From Betaproteobacteria bacterium TMED41 (lineage in GTDB: Bacteria; Pseudomonadota; Gammaproteobacteria; Burkholderiales; Burkholderiaceae_A): a DNA stretch of 15,477 nucleotides. The stretch is taken from assembly GCA_002167365.1 (NCBI GenBank), contig NHCU01000050.1, forward strand, positions 1 to 15,477, given 5' to 3'. Below the pieces are notes generated by a model. The model saw only the letters and a list, made by a program, of their open reading frames with translations, did no database searches and had not been told where the DNA came from. Below, in pieces: positions 1-7,101 of this stretch (positions are counted from its first letter, which is position 1; every line of letters begins with the position of its first letter). A program made the translations under genes and the position numbers.

Positions 1-19
1 TTAAACTTTTAAAAAATTT

Positions 20-559
20 TTAGTAATTTGGTTTGTACAAATCATAAGAAACGAGTCCTCTTCTATCTTTGCTTGGATTTCTTAGTTTTTTGCCCTTTCC
101 AAGTAAAAGTAGATTATTTAGATAACCGTATTTTTTACTCGTCGTACGAAGAGAAATTCCTGTAAACCAGTATTGTATACCATCGTTTTTAACTAAACTC
201 TTACCAGATTCAATATTTTTGCCCCAGTTTTTGTCTGGCACTACTCGCCCATAATATTCTAGATAAAGTGCACTATTGTCTGACATCATTAGTCGACAGG
301 TAACATTTACTGCAATTGTTTGTTTATCATTAGCGATGAAATCAGAGAACTCAGTGCATACTTTAACTTTGCCACTTCCGCCATCATTGAATGTAATCTT
401 CCCTGGTCCAAAATCCGCAATCATTTTGTACTCGTCTGCCAAATAAAATGCTGACATTTCAAATTCAAGAGTGCCCAAATGGTCTAGTTTCGGAATCGTA
501 GTTGCTAAAATGGTTGTCTGTACTGCGAGAAACAAAAAAAGGGCAAGTAATTTTTTCAT
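20..559 (-). CDS. Secreted DUF3237-like protein
   Basis: This 179-residue protein begins with a classical signal peptide: MKK, a hydrophobic run to about residue 18, and likely cleavage near ILA-TT at residues 18-20. It is therefore probably exported to the periplasm. The mature part resembles the DUF3237 family: an opening strand ending in LEFEM, a central GGSGKV segment, a middle block around LYLEYYGRV, and a late block around the YGYLNNLLLLGKG stretch ending in a V-x-Y-x-x-Y-like finish. The family has a small beta-barrel fold and no firmly assigned reaction, so no function is claimed. The ATG at 559 has only a weak GGA about 14 bases upstream. The gene is divergent from the cysteine-rich peptide gene, with about 175 bp of very AT-rich DNA between them. 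The coding call is firm; the family call is from recalled motifs and is moderate. Confidence 0.72.
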   Translation of the reverse strand: MKKLLALFLFLAVQTTILATTIPKLDHLGTLEFEMSAFYLADEYKMIADFGPGKITFNDGGSGKVKVCTEFSDFIANDKQTIAVNVTCRLMMSDNSALYLEYYGRVVPDKNWGKNIESGKSLVKNDGIQYWFTGISLRTTSKKYGYLNNLLLLGKGKKLRNPSKDRRGLVSYDLYKPNY

Positions 560-654
560 ATTTTTTTTGACTATCCAGAGACTATAAATCCCATTATAAC
601 TTAAAAGTATTTTTAGAAAACTAAGTTTTTAATTAATACTTTTATAGTTTTAAT

Positions 655-660
655 TATAAT
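655..660 (+). promoter_or_regulatory. Possible -10 box for the Cys-rich peptide gene
   Basis: A perfect TATAAT lies 74 bases before the ATG at 734. Sixteen bases upstream is TTAATA at 633-638, which matches four of six positions of a sigma-70 -35 box. The surrounding DNA is extremely AT-rich, so chance matches are likely. No MerR-, CsoR- or SmtB-type operator was recognised. Confidence 0.3.
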
Positions 661-720
661 TAGTTACTTAAGGGATATGAGGCAGGACAAGTGGTATATA
701 AAAGAAATACTGTAAAAGCA

Positions 721-726
721 GAGGAG
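721..726 (+). promoter_or_regulatory. Ribosome binding site that fixes the small ORF at 734
   Basis: GAGGAG is followed by seven bases and then ATG at 734. This near-ideal Shine-Dalgarno placement is the main support, besides the cysteine pattern, that the 54-residue frame is translated. Confidence 0.75.
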
Positions 727-733
727 TTTTACA

Positions 734-898
734 ATGACTGAGGAAAAATATATAGAGACTTGTTGTAAACAGACTTGTTGTGCAGATGGTTGCTGTAGTG
801 ATGATTGCAATACTGGAGAGTGCAGTACAAGTTGTTGCAGTAACGGGTGTTGTAATGACATAGTTAACTGTTGCACAGAGAAAAACTCCACTCAATAA
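734..898 (+). CDS. Cys-rich small protein, metallothionein-like (54 aa)
   Basis: A 54-residue frame opens with ATG seven bases after a strong Shine-Dalgarno and ends with TAA at 896-898. It has 14 cysteines (26%). Pairs lie at residues 10-11, 15-16, 20-21, 34-35, 39-40 and 46-47, with singles at 25 and 30. Spacing is almost exactly five residues. It has no histidine, one tyrosine, no signal peptide and an excess of acidic residues. Such composition is typical of cytosolic metal-binding peptides (Cu(I), Zn or Cd thiolate clusters), so a role in metal storage or detoxification is inferred. It does not match the C-x-C layout of SmtA/BmtA as I know it and may be a separate family. A ribosomally made, modified peptide precursor is an alternative. 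Overlapping minus-strand frames lack comparable support and are judged spurious. Confidence 0.78.
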   Translation: MTEEKYIETCCKQTCCADGCCSDDCNTGECSTSCCSNGCCNDIVNCCTEKNSTQ

Positions 899-918
899 AA
901 ACGTCCTTTTATCTCCAC

Positions 919-966
919 ATCAATGATTGAGTATGGGTTTATTTCCATAAGTATCGACTCATTGAT
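919..966. repeat. Imperfect inverted repeat downstream of the Cys-rich gene
   Basis: ATCAATGA (919-926) pairs with TCATTGAT (959-966), and the inner arms TATGG (932-936) and CCATA (945-949) also pair. This gives a long interrupted stem starting 20 bases after the stop codon. No T-tract follows, so it is not a standard intrinsic terminator. It may protect a transcript 3' end or be unrelated. Confidence 0.4.
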
Positions 967-1056
967 TTGCAGACGTCTTACAGACAAATAAAAAGTGTAT
1001 ATAAATCAATAGTTTAAATATATACGACTAATGAGAGGTTGTGTAAGTAATTCTAT

Positions 1057-1292
1057 ATGGATAAATTTTTAAAAATAGGACAAATGTTTAGATTTTCAAA
1101 AGAAAAAGTAAGAGATAAAAAGGTAATTGATGGCTATCCTAATTTTTCGTTCTATACGAATTCACCACCTCTTTTTTTAAAAACAAACTTTTCGAGGCTG
1201 GCTCAATAAATTATAGTAAACCTGTTAAGAAAGATTCCCTGGCTAAATATGAGGCTAATTACTTTAAATTATGGGTCTTACCAAATAGATAA
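1057..1292 (+). pseudogene. Frameshifted remnant of a small unknown protein
   Basis: From ATG 1057 a frame runs 50 codons (MDKFLKIGQMFRF...) to TAA at 1207-1209. In the -1 frame, reading continues without a stop through ...SINYSKPVKKDSLAKYEANY... to TAA at 1290-1292. The two frames can be joined at the run of seven Ts at 1172-1178, giving about 79 residues of protein-like composition (KYEANYFKLWV near the end). I do not recognise the protein. The most economical reading is a decayed gene with a one-base indel in a homopolymer. The T-run followed by A forms T-TTT-TTA in the correct phase for -1 ribosomal slippage, so programmed frameshifting is possible but less likely. No good Shine-Dalgarno precedes 1057. 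Confidence 0.35.
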
Positions 1293-1651
1293 ACTAAACA
1301 TCACCTTCTAATTTGACTAAATAAGAAAACCTGGCGACCGTACACATATAAGAATTCCATCACTTATGATTGTTCACGATTAAAGAATCAAAGTGCGGAC
1401 AGGCGAGAATAGGAATTGCAGAAAGCCTGCAATGAGAAAATATTCTGCAATACGGTTTACGTCAAATTTATACCAAAATCTAATTAAATTGTTGATTTAA
1501 TTGAAGTATTATTTATATGACGATTGAGTGGTAACGGATAGATATACATTATTGAGAAATCTGAATCGGCAGTGAACTGAATTTTATAAGTGTGTTTAAA
1601 TTAAAATCCTGCACAATGATTAAAAAAATAGAATCCGTTAAAGATTAATCT

Positions 1652-1690
1652 CCCCTAGGGGCTGTTACTTATTGACATTATTTTATTACT
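1652..1690 (+). repeat. Palindrome-headed direct repeat, copy 1
   Basis: The unit starts with the perfect palindrome CCCCTAGGGG (1652-1661), then CTGT, two variable bases and the 18-mer CTTATTGACATTATTTTA (1668-1685), and ends in TTACT. A second copy lies 73 bases downstream. Each contains TTGACA, a perfect -35 hexamer, but neither is followed by a convincing -10 box. Confidence 0.7.
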
Positions 1691-1723
1691 GTGAGGCAAA
1701 AAAAAATTCGAGAATAAGCTTAT

Positions 1724-1764
1724 CCTACGTAGGGCTGTGCCTTATTGACATTATTTTAATTACT
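1724..1764 (+). repeat. Palindrome-headed direct repeat, copy 2
   Basis: This unit starts with a different perfect palindrome, CCTACGTAGG (1724-1733), then CTGT, two variable bases and the same 18-mer (1741-1758), then ATTACT. It directly abuts another palindrome, ATAAGCTTAT (1714-1723). That the head stays palindromic while its sequence changes suggests a site for a dimeric protein or an RNA hairpin. Confidence 0.7.
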
Positions 1765-1873
1765 CTGTAATTTGGAATCCGGAGGAGTAAGCTTTAATGA
1801 AAACCAACCGAATTCGGCTTTGATGATCATGATGGCCAAACCTTTGACTGACTTTTAAATAGTCATTTTAGCT

Positions 1874-1892
1874 GCGTATCTCACCGATACGC
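1874..1892 (+). promoter_or_regulatory. Inverted repeat in the leader of the PQQ dehydrogenase gene
   Basis: GCGTATC (1874-1880) and GATACGC (1886-1892) form a perfect 7-bp inverted repeat around TCACC, ending 16 bases before the Shine-Dalgarno. It stands out as GC-richer than its surroundings. It could be a repressor operator or a 5'-UTR hairpin; no transcription start could be placed with confidence. Confidence 0.5.
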
Positions 1893-1907
1893 GATATGTT
1901 AATAATT

Positions 1908-1913
1908 AGGGAG
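1908..1913 (+). promoter_or_regulatory. Ribosome binding site fixing the start at 1920
   Basis: AGGGAG lies six bases before ATG 1920. An in-frame ATG at 1896 lies upstream of this site and would add eight residues before the signal peptide, so 1920 is the better start. Confidence 0.8.
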
Positions 1914-1919
1914 CAAGAA

Positions 1920-3209
1920 ATGAAAATAAAGTTTTTCTCTATATTCATGGTTGCGGCTTCGATGCTTTTTGGATCGACAGTTTTTGCGCAGGCAATGAAT
2001 GTACCTTCAATTAGTGCTAAAGCAGTAATGACCGGTCTTGAAAATCCATGGGATATGGCTTTCACTTCTGGTGGAGATATGTTTTACACCGAAAAGTGTA
2101 AAGGTCTCTCCGTTAGAACAAGTTCTGGCAAGACTCATGCGCTTTATGGGATGAAAGGCTCTAGTGGTTATGCAGGCTCTGGTAATGATCTTTTTTGCGA
2201 AGGTCAAGCTGGAATGCTGGGTGTAGCTCTTGATAGAAACTTTGCATCAAATCGTACGTTGTATCTTTACTCTACTTCTAACAAGTATCATGGCTCAGGT
2301 TGCAAAACCAACTTTGAAAAGTGTGATGGAAATATCGTTATGAAGTTTACTGTTTCCAAAAGTCTTAAAAAAGTTTCTGGTAGAACAGACATTGTAAAAG
2401 ATATTCAATACAAGCCTTTCAAGTCCAATCAACCATTTGGCGGCCCTGGTGCTCATAATGGCGGAAGAATCCGTATTGGTCCTGGAGGATATCTGTGGGT
2501 AGGTACTGGTGATCGTCATAGAGGTATTTGTCCTCAAGATAACTCTCTACTATGTGGAGTTGTATTGAGAATTGACGGTGATGGTAACGCTCATCCTGAT
2601 AACAACGCTCCTAGAGCTGATAAGCGTATCTACACATATGGTCATAGAAACGTTCAAGGTATCGATTTCCGTCCTACTGATGGAAGAGCTTTCACTGCTG
2701 AGCATGGACCATGGCATAATGATGAAGTTACTGCTTTAGTAAATGGTGGAAATGGTGGTTGGGATCCTGCTGAAAAAAGAGGCGGAAGAACAGCCTGTCC
2801 AGATAAGTACTGTGGATATGAGCCAAATCAAAAAGATGGAATGATTCCTGCTCTCCGTGCCGCTTACACACCAATGAGTGATACACGCTTTAGTGATTTA
2901 ATGACTCCAGCTTGGAACAACAATGGTTACTCTCAAGGTACCGGTTCTGCAGCTTTCCTTAAAGGTAGCAACTGGGGAATTTATGAGGGTCGTTTAGCTG
3001 CTGGAATCATGGGTATTGCTTTCGGTGGTACTCCAGGTGGATTGCGTATTGACATGTATGACATCGCTGCTGATGGATTATCAATGAAGTCTGTTGTTCA
3101 CATGCCTCTTGGCATGGAAAAGCGTTTCCGTGGTCTAGTATTGGGCCCAGACAGCGCATTGTATGCCTCAACAGACGAAGGTGAGATTTATCAAATAACA
3201 GCAGAATAA
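1920..3209 (+). CDS. Periplasmic PQQ-dependent sugar dehydrogenase
   Basis: A 429-residue exported protein of the glucose/sorbosone dehydrogenase family (six-bladed beta-propeller, PQQ and calcium). Such enzymes oxidise aldoses in the periplasm and pass electrons to the respiratory chain. The signal peptide MKIKFFSIFM... ends near VFA-QA (residues 21-25). Family landmarks in order are GLENPWDMAF (39-48), GQAGMLGVALD (95-105), GGPGAHNGGR with the presumed catalytic His179, WVGTGDR (193-199), GHRNVQG (241-247), EHGP (261-264), GGNGGW (276-281), and the closing RFRGLVLGPD...YASTDEGEIYQI. The length is usual for the family. Several cysteines (for example 60, 93, 128, 135 and 204) could form periplasmic disulfides. 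No PQQ synthesis gene is in the window. Which sugar it uses cannot be read from the sequence. It stands alone with its own terminator. Confidence 0.93.
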   Translation: MKIKFFSIFMVAASMLFGSTVFAQAMNVPSISAKAVMTGLENPWDMAFTSGGDMFYTEKCKGLSVRTSSGKTHALYGMKGSSGYAGSGNDLFCEGQAGMLGVALDRNFASNRTLYLYSTSNKYHGSGCKTNFEKCDGNIVMKFTVSKSLKKVSGRTDIVKDIQYKPFKSNQPFGGPGAHNGGRIRIGPGGYLWVGTGDRHRGICPQDNSLLCGVVLRIDGDGNAHPDNNAPRADKRIYTYGHRNVQGIDFRPTDGRAFTAEHGPWHNDEVTALVNGGNGGWDPAEKRGGRTACPDKYCGYEPNQKDGMIPALRAAYTPMSDTRFSDLMTPAWNNNGYSQGTGSAAFLKGSNWGIYEGRLAAGIMGIAFGGTPGGLRIDMYDIAADGLSMKSVVHMPLGMEKRFRGLVLGPDSALYASTDEGEIYQITAE

Positions 3210-3236
3210 TAGCTGCTATCTAGCATTATATTTTGT

Positions 3237-3273
3237 ATACCCGGGCCAAAACATTGGTCCGGGTATTTTTTTT
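3237..3273 (+). terminator. Strong intrinsic terminator after the PQQ dehydrogenase
   Basis: The left arm ATACCCGGGCCAA (3237-3249) pairs with the right arm TTGGTCCGGGTAT (3254-3266), giving 13 bp with one G-U pair, around an AACA loop. It is followed by an eight-T tract (3266-3273). It begins 28 bases after the stop codon and is the clearest terminator in the window. Confidence 0.95.
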
Positions 3274-4076
3274 CCTTGACCGAACACCCAGTAAGCTTTT
3301 CCATGAGATCAATTTCTAAATCATCATTGAAGTTATCAGTATTTTTTAATTTTTAATAATTCAGATTTGATTTGGTAAAATGAATACGAGCTAATTAGTT
3401 GAATCGAGCAACTTTAATTGAGATTCGAATTTCAGTGTGGACATTCTATTAACAGCGATCATAGAATCTACTGATTTAGTACAGTCAATTATTAATTACT
3501 ATTGGGATGGATTGTTGAGTAATTAAACAACTTAAATTAAGAATACTAAAATTTTTTCCCATTTAATTTTTCAGTACCAGTAAAAAATTGAAAAAATAAG
3601 TGGTAAAACATCTGTTGATCAGAATTCATTTAAAGACTCAAAAAATGTAGTTATTGTGATAAAACAGCACAACCTCTTACACAATAAAAAAATACAACCT
3701 CTTACACAAAAATAGTTCCTATAGGATAATTTTTTTCGTTAGTTAAATAAAAGAGCTTTTATAAGGGTTGGATTTTGTAATTTGAGGAACTATATTTACA
3801 TAAATTTTAACTTTTACACATTCTCACATAGAATTTATCTAAATCATTGTAATTTGGGGTCCAAAATTAACTTATAAAATTGAATCACTTTATAGATAAG
3901 AAAATTAACTATCTCCGAATAATCAAAAAAAAATTTCCTAAAGTCATTTACAATGAGAAATTTACTTATTAGGGATTATTTTTAATTAATACAAACAGGA
4001 AATTGACAATAACTGACTTTGATCAAAAGATATGTGGTCATTTTTTTAATAAAACTTTATTTTTGCCGAGAAAAAT
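3274..4076. other. AT-rich intergenic stretch before acnB
   Basis: About 800 bases with stops in all frames and no RNA gene that I can recognise. It contains a 16-bp direct repeat (3669-3709). Near acnB there is TTGACA (4003-4008) without a matching -10 box, and the palindrome TTTGATCAAA (4018-4027). The acnB promoter is probably in the last ~100 bases but cannot be fixed. Confidence 0.6.
3669..3709 (+). repeat. 16-bp direct repeat, two copies
   Basis: ACAACCTCTTACACAA occurs at 3669-3684 and at 3694-3709, a 25-base period. CACAACCTCT at 3668-3677 is the exact reverse complement of AGAGGTTGTG at 1034-1043, which continues GTAAG much as the repeat does on the other strand. Such sequences resemble ends left by transposable elements, but no transposase is present. 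Confidence 0.6.
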
Positions 4077-6869
4077 ATGAGCTACTACCTAGATTACTTA
4101 AATGATAATAAAAATAGACAAGATCACGGGTTAAGTCCGAAACCTATTGATGACGGTAAGCTTATAGAAGAAATAATCTCCCAGATAAAAGATCTCAACA
4201 ACCAGCATAGAGATGATTCACTTCATTTTTTAATTCACAATACTTTGCCTGGGTCAACCAGTGCTGCAAGTGTAAAATCCATATTCCTAAAACAAATTAT
4301 TCTTGGAACTTTTGTAATTGATGAGATTTCACCAACTTTTGCTTATGAACTTCTCTCTCATATGAGAGGTGGGCCCTCAGTAGGTGTTTTGATTGATTTA
4401 GCCCTAAGTAATAATCAAATAATTGCTAAACAATCAGCAGACGTTCTCAAAACACAAGTTTTTTTGTATGAATCTGATACGAATCGACTGAAAAAAGCCT
4501 ACATGGATGGTAATACTGTAGCCGAAGAAATCCTCCAGAGTTACGCAAAAGCAGAGTTTTTCACTTCACTACCTGAGGTTGAGGAGGAAATCAAAGTTGT
4601 TGCTTATATTGCTTCCGAAGGTGATATTTCTACAGATTTACTTTCACCGGGCAACCAAGCGCATTCTCGCTCCGATCGGGAGTTACATGGTAAATGCATG
4701 ATTTCTGAGAAAGCTCTGATCGAAATCCAAGAGTTGAAAAAAAAACATCCTGATAAAAGAGTAATGTTGATTGCTGAGAAAGGAACTATGGGTGTTGGTT
4801 CCTCTCGGATGTCAGGAGTCAACAACGTTGCCTTATGGACAGGCACACAAGCTAGCCCATATATACCTTTTGTGAACATTTCCCCAATTGTTGCTGGAAC
4901 AAACGGTATTTCTCCTATCTTTTTGACAACAGTTGGGGTTACAGGAGGAATCGGCATTGATTTAAAAAATTGGGTAAAAAAACGTGATTCTAAAGGCAAG
5001 CTTGTTTTGGACAGCGAAGACAGCCCAATTCTTGAACAGGTTTACTCAGTTGAAACTGGGACAACTCTTATCATTAACACCAAAAGTAAAAAGTTATTTT
5101 GTGAGGATAAATCTAGAGAACTGGTTGATATTAGTTCTTCTTTTACACCACAAAAGCTTGAGTTCATCAGAGCGGGGGGTTCCTATGCGATTGTTTTTGG
5201 AAAAAAACTTCAAAATTTTGCATCAGAAACACTTGGAATAGGAGTTAAAACAGTATTCGCTTCCTCCAAGGAGATTTTTCATTTGGGACAGGGTCTAACC
5301 GCGGTTGAAAAGATTTTTAACAAAAACGCCTTAGGCTTATCCACTGGGACTTTTTTACATGCTGGTTCAGATGTTAGGGTTAAAGTGAATATTGTGGGGT
5401 CTCAGGATACAACTGGCTTGATGACATCTCAAGAACTTGAAGCTATGGCGGCAACAACTATTTCTCCAACCATTGATGGGGCCTATCAGTCAGGATGTCA
5501 TACTGCTTCTGTTTGGGATTTGAAAGCTCAAGCAAATACTCCAAAACTTATGAAATTCATGAATAATTTTGGGCTTGTCACTGCTAGGGATCCAAATGGA
5601 GTTTATAAATCTATGACTGATGTAATACACAAAGTTTTAAATGACATGACAGTCGACGACTGGGCAATTATCATAGGCGGAGATTCGCACACCCGAATGT
5701 CAAAAGGAGTAGCTTTTGGTGCTGATTCTGGAACAGTTGCTCTAGCTTTAGCAACAGGTGAAACAACTATGGTAATTCCTGATTCGGTCAAAGTTACATT
5801 TAAAGGAGCCATGAAAAATCATATGGACTTTCGTGATGTAGTTCATTCCACACAGGCTCAAATGTTAAAACAATTTGGTGAAAATGTTTTTCAGGGTCGT
5901 GTCATTGAAGTTCATACTGGAACTTTACTTGCCGATCAAGCTTTTACTTTTACAGATTGGACTGCTGAAATGAAAGCTAAAGCATCGATTTGTATTTCCC
6001 ATGATGAGACACTAATTGAATCTCTTGAAATTGCAAAAAGTCGAATTCATGTCATGATTAGTAAGGGTATGGATAATGAACATAACATGTTAAAGGGCTT
6101 AGTTAAAATCGCAGAAAAAAGAATTGCTGAAATTAAGTCTGGAGAAAATCCCGCTCTTGTTCCAGATGAAAATGCTAATTATTTCGCAGAGGTTATTGTG
6201 GATTTAGATGTTATAGACGAACCGATGATTGCTGATCCCGATGTAAATAATTTGGATATATCAAAACGATATACACATGATACGATAAGGCCAATTTCAT
6301 ACTACAAGGCACAAAAAAAAGTAGATTTAGGATTCATTGGATCTTGTATGGTTCACAAAGGAGACATTAAAATTCTTGCTCAAATGCTTAAAAATCACGA
6401 AAGAAAATTTGGATATGTCAAATTTAAAGCTCCTTTAATTGTTGCACCACCTACTTACAACATAGTTGATGAATTGAAAGATGAAGGAGATTGGGAAGTT
6501 TTACAAAAGTATTGTGGTTTTGAATTTGATGACAATGCTCCAAAAAATTCTGCTCGTATCCACTATGAAAATATTTTATATCTTGAAAGACCTGGCTGTA
6601 ATTTGTGTATGGGAAATCAGGAAAAAGCCTCAAAAGGTGATACAGTTTTAGCTACTTCGACACGCCTTTTTAAAGGAAGAGTTGTAGAAGATTCGAATGA
6701 CAAAAAAGGTGAATCATTGTTGGCATCTACGCCGGTAGTCGTTTTATCGTCAATCTTAGGAAGAACCCCAGCAATTGAGGAATATAAAGACGCAGTGAAG
6801 GGTATTGATCTCACTAAGTTTTCACCACCAATTGATACTCCAAAGAATTTATCACCAACTAATTTTTGA
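4077..6869 (+). CDS. acnB: Aconitate hydratase B (2-methylisocitrate dehydratase)
   Basis: A 930-residue AcnB: an iron-sulfur enzyme that interconverts citrate and isocitrate in the TCA cycle and usually also dehydrates 2-methylisocitrate in propionate breakdown. The N-terminal HEAT-like domain covers about 1-165 (HNTLPGSTSAASVKSIFL, LLSHMRGGPSVGVLIDLAL). A swivel domain follows (MGVGSSRMSGVNN). The catalytic core has SGCHTASVWD with His475, GGDSHTRMSKG at 534-544, and the cluster ligands Cys757 (GSCMVHKGD), Cys841 and Cys844 (PGCNLCMGNQ). It is about 65 residues longer than the 865-residue E. coli enzyme. Roughly 25 of the extra residues lie between the first cluster cysteine and the C-x-x-C pair (84 residues apart here, 59 in E. 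coli). The Shine-Dalgarno is weak (GAG at 4068-4070). The gene appears to stand alone. Confidence 0.97.
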   Translation: MSYYLDYLNDNKNRQDHGLSPKPIDDGKLIEEIISQIKDLNNQHRDDSLHFLIHNTLPGSTSAASVKSIFLKQIILGTFVIDEISPTFAYELLSHMRGGPSVGVLIDLALSNNQIIAKQSADVLKTQVFLYESDTNRLKKAYMDGNTVAEEILQSYAKAEFFTSLPEVEEEIKVVAYIASEGDISTDLLSPGNQAHSRSDRELHGKCMISEKALIEIQELKKKHPDKRVMLIAEKGTMGVGSSRMSGVNNVALWTGTQASPYIPFVNISPIVAGTNGISPIFLTTVGVTGGIGIDLKNWVKKRDSKGKLVLDSEDSPILEQVYSVETGTTLIINTKSKKLFCEDKSRELVDISSSFTPQKLEFIRAGGSYAIVFGKKLQNFASETLGIGVKTVFASSKEIFHLGQGLTAVEKIFNKNALGLSTGTFLHAGSDVRVKVNIVGSQDTTGLMTSQELEAMAATTISPTIDGAYQSGCHTASVWDLKAQANTPKLMKFMNNFGLVTARDPNGVYKSMTDVIHKVLNDMTVDDWAIIIGGDSHTRMSKGVAFGADSGTVALALATGETTMVIPDSVKVTFKGAMKNHMDFRDVVHSTQAQMLKQFGENVFQGRVIEVHTGTLLADQAFTFTDWTAEMKAKASICISHDETLIESLEIAKSRIHVMISKGMDNEHNMLKGLVKIAEKRIAEIKSGENPALVPDENANYFAEVIVDLDVIDEPMIADPDVNNLDISKRYTHDTIRPISYYKAQKKVDLGFIGSCMVHKGDIKILAQMLKNHERKFGYVKFKAPLIVAPPTYNIVDELKDEGDWEVLQKYCGFEFDDNAPKNSARIHYENILYLERPGCNLCMGNQEKASKGDTVLATSTRLFKGRVVEDSNDKKGESLLASTPVVVLSSILGRTPAIEEYKDAVKGIDLTKFSPPIDTPKNLSPTNF

Positions 6870-7101
6870 GCATTACATTTTTATTTATAATAAATAATTA
6901 CTAATTATTAAAAAATACTTAATTTTTAAATCCAAAAAATTTATTTTGAAGAATTAAAAAAAATTTATTACTAAATTACTAAATGTTATTAAAGGTATTT
7001 TGGTAATGTAAATTAACTTAACAATTAACAAGATTTATGTAATACTAAACATGTATTCATTCTCAATTTCTTTTTTGTTTATATACGAATTAGAAATAAA
7101 A

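Larger units (their letters stand above)
1293..1919. other. Gene-poor stretch with repeats and hairpins
   Basis: No frame of convincing length or composition is present on either strand. Visible structures are a hairpin ATTGCAG-aaagc-CTGCAAT at 1415-1433 with a third CTGCAAT at 1445-1451, the duplicated element at 1652-1690 and 1724-1764, a palindrome ATAAGCTTAT at 1714-1723, and two overlapping tiny frames after a GGAGGAG. The last ~50 bases are the leader of the PQQ dehydrogenase gene. Confidence 0.6.

Noticed and set aside
664..895. Two overlapping ~75-residue minus-strand frames
   Set aside because: They are antisense to the cysteine-rich gene. Their composition is the complement of TGT/TGC codons, and the plus strand has the Shine-Dalgarno and the ordered cysteine spacing.
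1868..2537. Minus-strand frames of 65-80 residues over the PQQ dehydrogenase leader and 5' half
   Set aside because: They lie opposite a clear full-length enzyme gene and show no family motif or ribosome binding site.
3669..3709. CRISPR-like repeat
   Set aside because: Only two copies, a 9-base gap and no cas genes.
4018..4027. FNR or CRP site at TTTGATCAAA
   Set aside because: FNR needs TTGAT-N4-ATCAA; here the half-sites are fused with no spacer, so this is only a short palindrome.
4003..4034. Promoter for acnB from TTGACA at 4003
   Set aside because: No -10 box at 16-18 bases; the nearest candidate is more than 20 bases away.
4604..4999. 131-residue minus-strand frame inside acnB
   Set aside because: It overlaps a strongly conserved part of AcnB and its translation has no recognisable domain.
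4984..5241. 85-residue plus-strand frame inside acnB
   Set aside because: An out-of-frame reading of acnB with no supporting start signal.
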